Assembly: GCA_902825965.1 (NCBI GenBank) | Contig: CADEDA010000012.1 | Location: forward strand, 26,309 to 90,308 | Direction of reading: 5' to 3' | Source of the DNA: an uncultured Gemmatimonadota bacterium | GTDB lineage: Bacteria; Gemmatimonadota; Gemmatimonadetes; Gemmatimonadales; Gemmatimonadaceae | Length of the DNA stretch: 64,000 nt | Shown here: positions 26,089 to 34,945 of the stretch, piece by piece | How the letters are laid out: the number at the start of each line of letters is the position of its first letter | How positions within the stretch are numbered: position 1 is the stretch's first letter | Notes under the pieces: model-generated | What the model was told of the DNA's origin: nothing | The model's database searches: none | What the model saw: only the letters and a program-made list of their open reading frames with translations | Made by a program: the position numbers and the translations under genes

Positions 26089-27732
26089 GTGAACCGACTG
26101 CCGCAGCCGTCAGCCCCCCGCCGCGCCCTCCGTGCCGCGCTCGCCGCCCTGGGTGCGGTCACGCTCGCCACGGCACTGCCGGGCGCGGCGCCCGCGCAGG
26201 ACGGCACCACGCCGACGCTCGTGGTGTTCATCACGGTGGACCAACTGCGGCCCGACTACCTCGACCGTTGGCGCGCGCAGTTCACCGGCGGATTCAAGCG
26301 CCTGCTCGACGAGGGGCGCTTCGTGGCCAACGGCGTGCACGACCACGCGATCACGGAAACCGCCCCCGGTCATGCGTCCACGCTGTCGGGACGGTTCCCG
26401 TACTCCACGGGCATCGCGAGCAACTCGGCGGGCGTCAACACCAAGGACGCGCCGCTCGTGGGCGGCGACGGCGTCGGGGCGTCACCGTACCGGTTCCAAG
26501 GCAGCGTGCTCGCCGACTGGATGCAGCGGGCCGACCCACGCAGCCGTGTGGTGTCGGTCTCGCGCAAGGACCGCGGGGCGATCCTCCCCGTGGGCCGGGG
26601 CAAGCACGCGGTGTTCTGGTACGCGCCGTCCAACGGGCGATTCGTCACGAGCAGCTGGTACGGGGACTCGCTGCCGAGTTGGGTGCAGGCGTTCAACGCC
26701 GAGGACCGCGTGATGCGCCGCTATGCGGGGCAGGTCTGGATGCCACTGCTCCCGGAGTCGTCGTATCCCGAGCCGGACTCGGTGCCGGGGGAGGTGGGCA
26801 GCGGCGAGCCGACGTTCCCGCATGACGTGCCCGAGGACACGCTCCGCGCGCGCAATCTCATCATGGGCACGCCGTACATGGACGAGTTGACGCTCGACCT
26901 CGCGTGGCGCGGCGTGCGCGAACTCGGACTGGGCGCCGGGCCCCAGGTCGATCTCCTCGCGGTCTCGCTGTCGAGCACGGATGCCGTCGGGCATCGCTGG
27001 GGTCCGGATTCGCGCGAGCTCCACGATCAGGTCGTTCGGGTCGATCGCATGCTCGGGGTCTTCCTCGATTCCCTCATCGCGCTGCGGGGGCGCGAGCGGA
27101 TCGTGCTGGCGCTGACCGCCGATCACGGGGTCTCGCCCAGCCCCGACGTCCCGTCGTCGTGGGGCGACAACCGGAAGGCACAGCGCGTGCGGCTCGACGA
27201 CTTCAATGCCGCGCTCGGTGCCCTGGGGCCGCTCGTCGCTCGACACAAGCTGGACCACGAGGCGTTCAACTTCGACGGCATGACCCTCGAGGTGGACCGG
27301 GCGCGTGTGGCCGGCAAGGAGCGCGCGGTCAACGAAGTGGCGGCGCTGTTCGCGAAGGAGGCGCGGCGCGTGCCGGGGGTCCTGCGGGCCGATGTCGTCA
27401 ACGACCTCGCGAAGGCCGACACCGTGAAGGACGCGATCGCACGCCGGTGGCTGCACATGTTCCGACCCAACGGCGAGGTGCTGGTGGCGGTGACGCTGGC
27501 ACCCTTCAACAAGTGGGGCAACAGCAGCGGGGCCTCGCACGGCTCGCCGCACGACTACGATGCGCGGGTGCCGATCATCTTCTGGGGCCGGACGTTCGCC
27601 CCCGGACGCGACACCAGCGGTGCGCGTGTGGTGGATATCGCGCCGACCTTGGCCGCGGTGCTCGGGGTGTCGCCGACCGAACGGCTCGATGGACACGTGT
27701 TGCGCACACTTTTGCGGCCCACACCCCCTTAG
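26089..27732 (+). CDS. Secreted alkaline-phosphatase-superfamily phosphatase/phosphodiesterase (PafA/NPP-like)
   Basis: 547 residues with a twin-arginine-free Sec signal ending AAPA|Q. The metal-site motifs are visible in order: FITVDQLRPDYL (first Asp), nucleophile Thr in TETAPGHAST, the DxxxH site TDAVGHRWG, and the metal-binding TADHGVSP. Thr rather than Ser as nucleophile is typical of PafA and NPP-type enzymes. It probably releases phosphate from organic phosphate esters in the periplasm. It starts with GTG. Its TAG stop starts a -10-like TAGATT for the acyl-CoA dehydrogenase gene. Confidence 0.88.
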   Translation: MNRLPQPSAPRRALRAALAALGAVTLATALPGAAPAQDGTTPTLVVFITVDQLRPDYLDRWRAQFTGGFKRLLDEGRFVANGVHDHAITETAPGHASTLSGRFPYSTGIASNSAGVNTKDAPLVGGDGVGASPYRFQGSVLADWMQRADPRSRVVSVSRKDRGAILPVGRGKHAVFWYAPSNGRFVTSSWYGDSLPSWVQAFNAEDRVMRRYAGQVWMPLLPESSYPEPDSVPGEVGSGEPTFPHDVPEDTLRARNLIMGTPYMDELTLDLAWRGVRELGLGAGPQVDLLAVSLSSTDAVGHRWGPDSRELHDQVVRVDRMLGVFLDSLIALRGRERIVLALTADHGVSPSPDVPSSWGDNRKAQRVRLDDFNAALGALGPLVARHKLDHEAFNFDGMTLEVDRARVAGKERAVNEVAALFAKEARRVPGVLRADVVNDLAKADTVKDAIARRWLHMFRPNGEVLVAVTLAPFNKWGNSSGASHGSPHDYDARVPIIFWGRTFAPGRDTSGARVVDIAPTLAAVLGVSPTERLDGHVLRTLLRPTPP

Positions 27733-27735
27733 ATT
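27730..27735 (+). promoter_or_regulatory. TAGATT -10-like box made from the phosphatase stop codon
   Basis: TAGATT begins with the stop codon of the phosphatase gene and lies 81 bases before the ATG at 27817. No convincing -35 box is seen, so confidence is low. The leader that would follow has no Shine-Dalgarno sequence just before the ATG. Confidence 0.3.
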
Positions 27736-27816
27736 CCGGCGCATCTCGACGACGAGCGCCCCGCTCACCCGTGGCGCCTCGTCGCTCCCGGTCTCCGCCT
27801 TCCGCCACACCCCCCG

Positions 27817-29034
27817 ATGCACGATTCGTTGTACTTCCAGGAGCACCACCTCGCGACGCGCGAGATGGTGCGTGCGTTCGCGCGTGACGAAGTCGCACCC
27901 GTCGCCCGGCACTTCGATGATTCCCAGGAGTTCCCCTGGGACAACGTCAAGAAGATGGCCGACCTCGGCCTGCTGGGCATCCCGTGGTCCGAGGACCTCG
28001 GCGGCGCCGGCCTCGACACCATCAGCTTCATGATCGCGATCGAGGAGCTGGCCCGCGTCTGCGCGTCGCACTCCATCACGATCTCCGCCCACACCACGCT
28101 GGGCACCTCGCCCATCGTGAACTTCGGCAACGACGAGCAGAAGCGGCGCCTGGTCCCGCGGCTCGCCAGCGGCAAGGTCCTCGGCGGCTTCGGCCTCACC
28201 GAACCCGGTGCCGGCTCCGACGCGGGGGGCACCAAGACCACCGCGGTGCGGAAGGGCGACCGCTACCTCCTCAACGGCAGCAAGCGCTTCATCACGCACG
28301 GCGGCGTCGGCGAGAGCTTCGTCGTGACGGCGGTGACCGATGCGAGCAAGGGCACCAAGGGCATCTCGTCCTTCGTGCTCACCAAGGAGACCTGCGACCT
28401 GGCCCGGGTGAAGGACCTCGGCATGGGGCACGATCCCGAGATCCCCGTGATGAAGGGGTTCCGCGCCGGCAAGAAGGAGGACAAGCTCGGCTGGCGCGCC
28501 TCCGACACGCGCGAGTTGATCTTCGAGGACGTCGAGGTCCCGGTCGAGAACCGCATCGGCGAGGAAGGGAAGGGCTTCATCAACTTCATGAAGACGCTCG
28601 ACGCCGGCCGCATCGGCATCGCCGCCCTCTCGCTCGGCGTGGCGCAGGGCGCGTTCGACGAGGCGGTGAAGTACACGTCCGAGCGGAAGCAGTTCGGGCG
28701 GCCCATCGCGGAGTTCCAGGGCGTGCACTTCCAGCTCGCCGACCTCGCGACCGAGCTCGAGGCCGGGCGGCACCTCGTGTACCACGCGGCGTGGCTCGCG
28801 CAGCACGGGCATCCGTTCGGCAAGGAGGCCGCGATGGCCAAGCTGTTCGTCTCCGAACTCGCCATGCGGGCCACCATCAAGTCCATCCAGCTGCACGGTG
28901 GGTACGGCTACACCAAGGACTATCCGGTCGAGCGCATGATGCGCGATGCGAAGATCGGTGAGATCGGTGAGGGTACGTCGGAGATCCAGCGGATGGTCAT
29001 CGCCCGTCACCTGCTCAAGGGCCTGAGCCTCTGA
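27817..29034 (+). CDS. Acyl-CoA dehydrogenase (short-chain/branched-chain type)
   Basis: 405 residues, FAD-dependent alpha,beta-dehydrogenation of acyl-CoA with electrons passed to ETF. Conserved elements: [20 protein letters not shown] (FAD/substrate region), the [16 protein letters not shown] helix, the [13 protein letters not shown] stretch, and the catalytic base Glu in [15 protein letters not shown], which is in the short-chain position. An insertion around residues 205-225 ([20 protein letters not shown]) is not usual in every member. With the mutase and carboxylase earlier in the window it fits branched-chain or short acyl-CoA breakdown. Confidence 0.92.
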   Translation: MHDSLYFQEHHLATREMVRAFARDEVAPVARHFDDSQEFPWDNVKKMADLGLLGIPWSEDLGGAGLDTISFMIAIEELARVCASHSITISAHTTLGTSPIVNFGNDEQKRRLVPRLASGKVLGGFGLTEPGAGSDAGGTKTTAVRKGDRYLLNGSKRFITHGGVGESFVVTAVTDASKGTKGISSFVLTKETCDLARVKDLGMGHDPEIPVMKGFRAGKKEDKLGWRASDTRELIFEDVEVPVENRIGEEGKGFINFMKTLDAGRIGIAALSLGVAQGAFDEAVKYTSERKQFGRPIAEFQGVHFQLADLATELEAGRHLVYHAAWLAQHGHPFGKEAAMAKLFVSELAMRATIKSIQLHGGYGYTKDYPVERMMRDAKIGEIGEGTSEIQRMVIARHLLKGLSL

Positions 29035-29108
29035 TCCGGGCGAGCGACCTCCAGCCGGTCCGCGCGCGCCGCTCCTCCGGCGCGCGCAACCCGGGCAGCC
29101 GCGCTCGT

Positions 29109-30584
29109 GTGCTGGCCACGCTACTGTGGGTCTCGGCTGCGGTGGCCGCGTGGCCCGTCGCGTCGGCGGCGCAGGACCCCGCCGCGCTCGCGCGCTGGTC
29201 GTCGCTGCCCAAGGCGACCGCACGCCTCGCCACCCTGTGGACGCTCGCCCCAGTCGCGTTCCGACGGGCTTGGGACGATGCGCTCGCCAGCGACCTTGTG
29301 CGACTCGACTCCGCCGCGGCGTCGTTCGCCGACGAGGCCAGTGTCCGACGGGAACGGGAACGGCTCCGGCTCCGCCACGCGATGGGGCGCGTGACGTTCC
29401 CGTATTTCTCGTGGCGTGAGGGCAGCGCCGCGACGCCACGGCTGGACGAGTCGGCCATCGACGCGGCGCTCGCACTCCCCTTGGCCGACACCACGCTCTG
29501 GGCATTGCCGGAGCACCGTGATCTCGTGGGGGCGGTGGTGCACGAAGTGGCACGCGCGGCGATGCAGCGGGAGCCGGCGCTGCGGCAGGGCGACGTCCGG
29601 TGGTTGCGTGCCGAGTTCGCGGCCGCGGCCAGGCTCAAGGACTCGGCGCTCGTGCAGCGGACCCGCGAGGCCCTGGTGCTCGCCCACCTCGACGACAACG
29701 GCAGCACCGGCACCGAGGACCTGTTGGCCACGTGGCGGGCCACGGAGCCGTCACCCGAGGCGCTCGCGCGCGCGGATTCCCTCGTGGATCTCGATCGCGC
29801 CCGCGGCACGGGGCACCGCGTGGTGACGTACCGCGAGGTCGATGGCGTGCGGCTCAGCCTCCACGTGCTGCCCGGTGAGCGCGCCGTGAGCGGGCCGGCG
29901 CCGGCGATGCTCTGGTTCCACGGCGGTTCCTGGACGACCGGTACCTGGTGGCACGCGCCGGTGATCCCGGGTGCGCTGCGCGCGGCCGGTGTCACCGTGA
30001 TCGGGGTCGAGTTCCGCACCGGCAGCCGCTTCGATGCCGGGCCGGTGGAGCAGCTCGACGACGCGATCAAGGCGTTCGAATGGGTGCGCGCCAACGCCGC
30101 CGCCCTTGGAGTGGACTCGACGCGCATCGGTGTCGCCGGATTCTCCTCAGGCGGTACGCTCGCCCTCATGCTCGCGACGCGGGGACTCGGCGATCCGACG
30201 GCCGCGCCGCGCGCGGCGGCGACGCGACGCTATCCCGCGGCGGCGGTGGTGATGGGGGCGTGTGCCGATCCCCTCGCGCCGTCGGAGGACGGCTACTTCC
30301 GCCGCACGGTGGCGAGGACCGGGGTCGCGACCGGGTACTCCCCGTCGGCCCTCATCGCGCGGGGACAGCCGCCGGTGCTGGCCATCCATGGCAGCGAGGA
30401 TGAGTTCTGCCCCTTCGACGCCACACAGCGGTTCGTGACCCGCGCCAAGGCCGCAGGCTCGGACGCGGTGCTCGCCCGCATCGCGGGTGCGGTGCACTTC
30501 TTCCCGTTCTTCGATCGACCCGGGCAGGCCGAGGCCCGACGCGCGCTCGGCGACGCGCTGGAGCGCTGGGGCTGGCGCCGCTGA
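29109..30584 (+). CDS. Exported alpha/beta hydrolase (esterase/lipase-like)
   Basis: 491 residues beginning with GTG and a signal peptide ending ASAA|Q. Residues about 25-235 have no family I recognise and are helix-rich. The C-terminal half is an alpha/beta hydrolase of the hormone-sensitive-lipase/dienelactone type: oxyanion-hole motif MLWFHGGSW, nucleophile elbow GFSSGG, acid in HGSEDEFCPFD and catalytic His in GAVHFFPFF. It probably acts on esters in the periplasm. It follows the acyl-CoA dehydrogenase by 74 bases and may share its transcript. Confidence 0.82.
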   Translation: MLATLLWVSAAVAAWPVASAAQDPAALARWSSLPKATARLATLWTLAPVAFRRAWDDALASDLVRLDSAAASFADEASVRRERERLRLRHAMGRVTFPYFSWREGSAATPRLDESAIDAALALPLADTTLWALPEHRDLVGAVVHEVARAAMQREPALRQGDVRWLRAEFAAAARLKDSALVQRTREALVLAHLDDNGSTGTEDLLATWRATEPSPEALARADSLVDLDRARGTGHRVVTYREVDGVRLSLHVLPGERAVSGPAPAMLWFHGGSWTTGTWWHAPVIPGALRAAGVTVIGVEFRTGSRFDAGPVEQLDDAIKAFEWVRANAAALGVDSTRIGVAGFSSGGTLALMLATRGLGDPTAAPRAAATRRYPAAAVVMGACADPLAPSEDGYFRRTVARTGVATGYSPSALIARGQPPVLAIHGSEDEFCPFDATQRFVTRAKAAGSDAVLARIAGAVHFFPFFDRPGQAEARRALGDALERWGWRR

Positions 30585-30618
30585 ATCCCGGAGGCGGTGC
30601 CAGGCGACACGCGCGCCG

Positions 30619-30647
30619 TTGCGAACCCCGCCGCCGAGTGGTACCCA
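30619..30647 (+). promoter_or_regulatory. Candidate promoter TTGCGA-N17-TACCCA for RNase E/G
   Basis: TTGCGA (30619-30624) and TACCCA (30642-30647) are 17 bases apart. The -10 box is poor but the position is sensible, giving a leader of about 225 bases that contains all the hairpins described next. Confidence 0.35.
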
Positions 30648-30666
30648 TTAGGCACGCAGTCTGTCA

Positions 30667-30856
30667 GCGCCCCGGGACGTTTTCGGGGCGCATTCTCTGC
30701 CGGGACCAGGGGTCCCGGCTTCTCCCGTCGCCTGCACACGTCACGATGGATCGCACGCGCCACCGACTCATCCCGGTCGTCCGGAGCACCCCCGCAGGGT
30801 GCGGCCGGTCACACGACCGGGCGGTGGGCCCGTGGACGATCCGGTGCGCGCACGGG
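30667..30856 (+). promoter_or_regulatory. Hairpin-rich leader of the RNase E/G gene
   Basis: The 294-base gap before the RNase gene holds a run of perfect inverted repeats: GCGCCCCG/CGGGGCGC (30667-30691, nine-base loop), GCCGGGACC/GGTCCCGGC (30699-30719, three-base loop), GCACCC/GGGTGC (30786-30802), CCGGTC/GACCGG (30805-30820) and CCCGTG/CACGGG (30829-30856). None is followed by a U-run. E. coli rne is autoregulated through stem-loops in its 5' leader, so a similar feedback element is plausible. A GGGA ribosome-binding site precedes the ATG at 30879. Confidence 0.5.
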
Positions 30857-30878
30857 GGCTCACCAGCCGTGGGAATAA

Positions 30879-32504
30879 ATGAAGCGCGAGATCTTGATCA
30901 GTGCGACGCAGCGCGAGGTGCGCGTCGCGATCATCGAGGACGATCAGCTCGTTGAACTGCAGGTCGACCGTCCGGAGAACAAGCGGATGGTCGGGGACAT
31001 CTATCTCGGGAAGGTCGAGGCGGTGCTGCCGGGGATCCAGGCCGCCTTCGTGAACATCGGCACCGAGAAGAGCGCCTTCCTCCACAACTCCGACCTCGTC
31101 TACGTCGAGGACGGCGATGAGGACGACGACGAGGACGGCGAGGACGACGATGCCGGGAGCGAGGCGGATGCCGCCGAAGCCGCGGCCGAGGGGGCGGCGC
31201 CCGAACCGGCCAAGAAGCCGAACAAGGGGCGCGGCGGCCGTCGGCGGCGCAAGGACCCGCCCAAGGTCGAGGACGCGCTCAAGCGCGGGCAGTCGATCAT
31301 CGTCCAGGTCTCCAAGGAACCGATCTCGACCAAGGGACCGCGTGTCACCGCCCAAGTCTCGATGGCGGGGCGCTTCCTCGTCTACATGCCCTTCGCCTCG
31401 CGTGTCGGGGTCAGCCGCAAGATCGGCGAGCGCGCGGAGCGCCAGCGCCTGCGCGAGCAGGTGCAGAAGGTGCTGCCCAAGGATTCCGGCGGCGTGATCG
31501 TCCGCACCGTTGGTGAGGACGTGACGCAGGAGACGTTCAACCGCGAGCTCTCGACCCTGATCTCGCAATGGCAGAAGATCAACAAGAAGACGAAGTTCGT
31601 CGGGAACCCGCCCAAGCTGCTGCACCGCGAGACCTCGCTCACGCGTGGCATCATCCGCGACCTGTTCTCCACCAAGGTCGATCGGCTGACGGTGGACTCC
31701 AAGCAGGTCTACAACGAGATCGTCGAATACCTCAAGGGCATCGCGCCGGAGCTCATCGACCGCGTGCAGCTCTACGAGGACAAGGTCCCGCTCTTCGACA
31801 AGGAAGGCGTCGAGACGGAGATCCGCGACCTCTTCAAGCGACGCTGTGATCTGCCGAGCGGCGGCTACCTGATCATCGAGCCTACCGAGGCGCTGGTCTC
31901 GATCGACGTGAACTCCGGCCGCTACACCGGCAAGAAGGACCCGGAGAAGACCGTCACGAAGACCAATGTCGAAGCCGCACGCGAGATCGCGCGGCAACTC
32001 CGGCTCCGCGACGTGGGCGGCATCATCGTCTGCGACTTCATCGACATGGAGACGAAGGCCAACCGCGACAAGGTGCTGCAGGAGTTGCGGACCCACCTGG
32101 GCCGCGACCGGGCGCGCACCAAGGCGTTCGCCGTCAGCGACCTCGGGCTCATCGAGATGACGCGGCAGCGCGTGCGGCAGAGCCACTTCCACGCGATGAC
32201 GGAGCCCTGTCCCACCTGCCTCGGGACCGGGCGTGTCTTCACGGCGGAGACCATCGTGCGGCGGATGGAGCGCGCCGTGCGGCGCCTCGCGAGCGAGGGG
32301 CGGCGCGAGGGCATCATCATCAAGCTGCATCCCGACACCGCGATGTATGTGCTCGAGGAGGAGAAGGACCTCGTGAAGCGGTTGGAGAAATCGGTCGGCT
32401 TCTCGCTCGAGATGCGGGATGACCCGCTGCTCAAGCCGGACGAGTTCAAGCTCGTGGTCAAGGGCGCCGGTCGCGACATCACCAGTCAGTACGCGGTGGC
32501 GTGA
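30879..32504 (+). CDS. rng: Ribonuclease E/G family endoribonuclease
   Basis: 541 residues. An N-terminal S1 RNA-binding domain (DIYLGKVEAVLPGIQAAFVN) is interrupted at residues 77-131 by a strongly acidic then basic low-complexity insertion. The DNase I-like catalytic core follows, with the Mg-binding aspartates in VSIDVNSGR and VCDFIDME, and a zinc-link CPTCLGTG that joins subunits. Length and lack of a long C-terminal scaffold match RNase G or a minimal RNase E. It cleaves AU-rich single-stranded RNA in mRNA decay and rRNA/tRNA maturation. The long structured leader suggests autoregulation. Confidence 0.93.
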   Translation: MKREILISATQREVRVAIIEDDQLVELQVDRPENKRMVGDIYLGKVEAVLPGIQAAFVNIGTEKSAFLHNSDLVYVEDGDEDDDEDGEDDDAGSEADAAEAAAEGAAPEPAKKPNKGRGGRRRRKDPPKVEDALKRGQSIIVQVSKEPISTKGPRVTAQVSMAGRFLVYMPFASRVGVSRKIGERAERQRLREQVQKVLPKDSGGVIVRTVGEDVTQETFNRELSTLISQWQKINKKTKFVGNPPKLLHRETSLTRGIIRDLFSTKVDRLTVDSKQVYNEIVEYLKGIAPELIDRVQLYEDKVPLFDKEGVETEIRDLFKRRCDLPSGGYLIIEPTEALVSIDVNSGRYTGKKDPEKTVTKTNVEAAREIARQLRLRDVGGIIVCDFIDMETKANRDKVLQELRTHLGRDRARTKAFAVSDLGLIEMTRQRVRQSHFHAMTEPCPTCLGTGRVFTAETIVRRMERAVRRLASEGRREGIIIKLHPDTAMYVLEEEKDLVKRLEKSVGFSLEMRDDPLLKPDEFKLVVKGAGRDITSQYAVA

Positions 32505-32551
32505 TCAGGTCCCCCTGTCGGTCGGCGAGCGCGCTTCGCGCATCCTGGCGC

Positions 32552-33472
32552 ATGCGTATCCCCATGCCGGTCCTGCTCGGGTTGCTGGCGTTCGGCGCCA
32601 TCGGCTGCGAGGTCGTGCCCGTCCCCGAAGGTCGCATCGTGCGCACGGTCGGTTCTGCGAGCGCCGAGACGTCGGACAAGCATCCCTTCCGCGTCCCGGA
32701 CACCGCGAGCATTCCGGCCGGGCCGGTGGGCGCCTCCATCCGCCGCGGCCTCGCCTTGGTGACGGCCACGCCGGATTCGTTGCCCGCAGCGGTGCGCGCG
32801 TCGCTGCGCTGCACGAGTTGCCATCTCGACGCGGGCACGCGGCCGGACGTGATGCCATGGGTGGGTGTGCTGGCGCGGTTCCCGCAGTATCGCTCGCGCT
32901 CGGGCCGTGTGATCAGCATCGAGGACCGCATCCGCGGGTGCTTCGCGCGCAGCCTGAATGCGGACCCGGTGCCGGCCTACGGATCCCCGGAGGTGGCGGA
33001 CATCGCCGCCTACTTGAGCTGGCTGTCGCGGGGGACCCCGATCGGCCGTGAGACCCAGGGCCAGAGCATGCCCATGGTGGCGCTGGCCGCGGCGGACACG
33101 GCGGCCGGTCGGGCCGGATACGCGGCGGAATGCAGTCGCTGCCATGGGGCCGACGGGCAGGGCGGACCCGCGGCTGGTGCGATCCCCGCCTCGCCGCCGC
33201 TCTGGGGCCCGCGGAGCTACAACATCGGCGCCGGGATGGCGCGGCTGAGCCTCGCCTCGAGCTTCATCCGGGTCGCCATGCCGTACGACCGCCCGGGCAC
33301 GTTGACCGAACAGCAGGCGCGCGACATCGCCGCGTACGTCAACGCGCAGCCGCGGCCCGACTTCCCCAAGAAAGCCGAGGACTGGCCGCACGGCGACCCG
33401 CCGCCGGACGTCGCGTACCCGACCCGGGCGGCGGCGACGTCACCCCAGCGGACCCCGCAAACCCCCCGGTGA
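32552..33472 (+). CDS. Diheme cytochrome c lipoprotein, TsdA-like (putative thiosulfate dehydrogenase)
   Basis: 306 residues from the ATG at 32552, chosen because it gives a short lipoprotein signal (MRIPMPVLLGLLAFGAIGC); a GTG at 32501 would add a non-hydrophobic extension. Two heme c sites are visible, CTSCH and CSRCH. The first domain has the pattern CHLDAGTRPDVMPWVGV, then YRSRSGRVISIEDRIRGCF, where the Cys sits where thiosulfate dehydrogenase TsdA has its unusual cysteine heme ligand. The second heme may use the Met in RVAMPYDRPG. It is probably a membrane-anchored periplasmic enzyme or electron carrier; thiosulfate as substrate is inference. Confidence 0.75.
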   Translation: MRIPMPVLLGLLAFGAIGCEVVPVPEGRIVRTVGSASAETSDKHPFRVPDTASIPAGPVGASIRRGLALVTATPDSLPAAVRASLRCTSCHLDAGTRPDVMPWVGVLARFPQYRSRSGRVISIEDRIRGCFARSLNADPVPAYGSPEVADIAAYLSWLSRGTPIGRETQGQSMPMVALAAADTAAGRAGYAAECSRCHGADGQGGPAAGAIPASPPLWGPRSYNIGAGMARLSLASSFIRVAMPYDRPGTLTEQQARDIAAYVNAQPRPDFPKKAEDWPHGDPPPDVAYPTRAAATSPQRTPQTPR

Positions 33473-33479
33473 CAACCAC

Positions 33480-33508
33480 TTGACCTCGTAGTGCGGTCCG
33501 GATAGTTT
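33480..33508 (+). promoter_or_regulatory. Promoter TTGACC-N17-TAGTTT for rplU-rpmA
   Basis: A near-consensus sigma70-type promoter: -35 TTGACC (33480-33485), 17-base spacer, -10 TAGTTT (33503-33508). Transcription would start near 33515, giving a leader of about 34 bases before rplU. This is one of the clearest promoters in the window. Confidence 0.75.
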
Positions 33509-33548
33509 CCTAGGCTCGCAACGAAACCGTATCTGAGAGCCGTCCACT

Positions 33549-33866
33549 ATGTCGTACGCAATCTTCCGCTCCGGCGGCAAGCAGTTCCGCGCAGAGAAGG
33601 GCACCACGCTTCGTCTCCCCACGCTGCCGGGTGAGGCGGGCGCGACCGTCGAGTTCAACGAGGTGTTGCTCGGCTCGGACGGCAACAACGTCAAGGTCGG
33701 CGTGCCGACGCTCAAGGGTGCCTCCGTCTCGGCGGAGATCGTGAAGCATGGACTCGGCGACAAGATCGTCGTCTTCAAGTTCAAGCGTCGCAAGAACTAT
33801 GCGAAGAAGCAGGGGCATCGTCAGGGCTTCACCGAAGTCCGCATCCGCGACATCACCCTCGGTTGA
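33549..33866 (+). CDS. rplU: 50S ribosomal protein L21
   Basis: 105 residues, the usual L21 length. It begins [18 protein letters not shown] and contains the family signature [24 protein letters not shown] near the C-terminus, which I cite by position (residues about 78-100) as the rRNA-contacting basic segment. L21 binds 23S rRNA. A weak GAGAG ribosome-binding site precedes the ATG. It is followed 18 bases later by rpmA, the standard bacterial order, and both are driven by the promoter at 33480. Confidence 0.97.
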   Translation: MSYAIFRSGGKQFRAEKGTTLRLPTLPGEAGATVEFNEVLLGSDGNNVKVGVPTLKGASVSAEIVKHGLGDKIVVFKFKRRKNYAKKQGHRQGFTEVRIRDITLG

Positions 33867-33884
33867 TCGGGGAGAGAGGATACC

Positions 33885-34145
33885 ATGGCACATAAGAAGG
33901 GCGTCGGCTCCTCCCGCAACGGGCGCGACTCCAACCCGCAGTACCGCGGCGTGAAGAAGTTCGGCGGCGAGAAGGTCATCGCCGGCAACATCATCGTCCG
34001 CCAGTGCGGCACCAAGTGGCACCCGGGCAACAACGTCGGCCTCGGCACCGACTACACGATCTACTCGTTGATCGAGGGCGTCGTGAAGTTCGAGCACAAG
34101 TCCAAGAGCCGCTTCAAGGTCTCCGTGTACCCGGTCTCCGCCTAA
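33885..34145 (+). CDS. rpmA: 50S ribosomal protein L27
   Basis: 86 residues. It starts [17 protein letters not shown], so the N-terminal tail that reaches the peptidyl-transferase centre is present without the cleavable extension seen in Firmicutes. The conserved [19 protein letters not shown] segment follows. A strong ribosome-binding site (GGAGAGAGGA) lies just upstream. A hairpin terminator follows 23 bases after the stop. Confidence 0.97.
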   Translation: MAHKKGVGSSRNGRDSNPQYRGVKKFGGEKVIAGNIIVRQCGTKWHPGNNVGLGTDYTIYSLIEGVVKFEHKSKSRFKVSVYPVSA

Positions 34146-34167
34146 GAGCGGCGAATCGTCTGCACCG

Positions 34168-34197
34168 GGCGCCCGTCGATGCGAGTCGACGGGCGCC
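34168..34197 (+). terminator. Rho-independent-type terminator after rpmA
   Basis: Perfect 12-bp stem GGCGCCCGTCGA / TCGACGGGCGCC with a six-base loop (TGCGAG), followed by TCTCGTTTC. Because the glycerophosphodiesterase gene runs towards it from the other side (stop at 34205), it may terminate both directions. Confidence 0.8.
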
Positions 34198-34204
34198 TCT
34201 CGTT

Positions 34205-34897
34205 TCAGGGCCGAGCGTCGCCGCGCGCCACCAGGCGACGGGCAAGCGCGACGTCGTCGGTGCAGAGGGCATCGACCCCCCAGCCGGCCAGGCGCACCAT
34301 GACCGCCGGGTCATTCACGGTCCAGGCCACGACGCGGCAGCCGGCGGCATGCGCCGTCTCCACGAAGGCCGCGTCCACGAACTCCCAGTGGCGCCAGAGG
34401 TCGCGTGCGCCAACGGCGCGTGCCGCCGCGAGCGCGTCAATCGGATAACTGACCTCCAGCACTCCGCGCGGCACCTGCGGCGCGAGGCGCTGCGCCTGCG
34501 CGATCAACCGGTGGTCGAAGCTGTGGACCGCCGTGCGCTCCAGCGGGACGCCCTTCGCGGCGAGGAGGGCCAGGGTGTCCGCCGCCGTGTCCGCACCCTT
34601 GAGCTCGCAATACAGGCGGAGGGCTCCGCCCACCGCGTCGAACACCGCCGCCAGCGTCGGGATCGGCTCGCCGCGCACCCGTGCATCCGCGAGCACGTCC
34701 CAGTGCACCTCGCGGATGGGGCCGAGCCCGGCCACCTGGGGATCGTGGTGGACCACGAGCACCCCGTCGGCGGTGCGGTGGACGTCCAGTTCCGCGGCGT
34801 CCGCCCCGAGCTCCACTGCCCGGTGGAAGGCCGCGAGGGTATTCTCCGGTCGTTCCCGGGAGGCGCCCCGGTGGGCGACGATCTCAGGGATGGGCAT
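34205..34897 (-). CDS. Glycerophosphodiester phosphodiesterase (cytoplasmic)
   Basis: 230 residues with the GDPD TIM-barrel fold. The catalytic/metal signature HRGASRERPENTLAAF is at residues 9-24, followed by AAELDVHRTADGVLVVHHD with the second metal Glu/Asp and catalytic His, and a later CELKG. It hydrolyses glycerophosphodiesters to glycerol-3-phosphate and an alcohol. No signal peptide is seen. On the minus strand TAAACT ends six bases before the ATG, and there is no Shine-Dalgarno sequence, so the transcript is probably leaderless. Confidence 0.93.
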   Translation of the reverse strand: MPIPEIVAHRGASRERPENTLAAFHRAVELGADAAELDVHRTADGVLVVHHDPQVAGLGPIREVHWDVLADARVRGEPIPTLAAVFDAVGGALRLYCELKGADTAADTLALLAAKGVPLERTAVHSFDHRLIAQAQRLAPQVPRGVLEVSYPIDALAAARAVGARDLWRHWEFVDAAFVETAHAAGCRVVAWTVNDPAVMVRLAGWGVDALCTDDVALARRLVARGDARP

Positions 34898-34903
34898 GGG
34901 CCA

Positions 34904-34909
34904 AGTTTA
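34904..34909 (-). promoter_or_regulatory. TAAACT -10-like box for the glycerophosphodiesterase gene
   Basis: Read on the minus strand, TAAACT (34909-34904) ends six bases before the ATG at 34897, the leaderless spacing. The plus strand of the same AT-rich spot (TTTAAC, 34906-34911) could serve the divergent sigma-factor gene at 34946. Confidence 0.4.
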
Positions 34910-34945
34910 ACGTCCGGCGGGTGTCGGCGTCTCATCGGGTGAACC

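Noticed and set aside
26482..29553. A 1023-codon minus-strand open frame opposite the phosphatase and dehydrogenase genes
   Set aside because: It is antisense to two well-recognised genes, and its product is Arg/His/Ala-rich without any domain.
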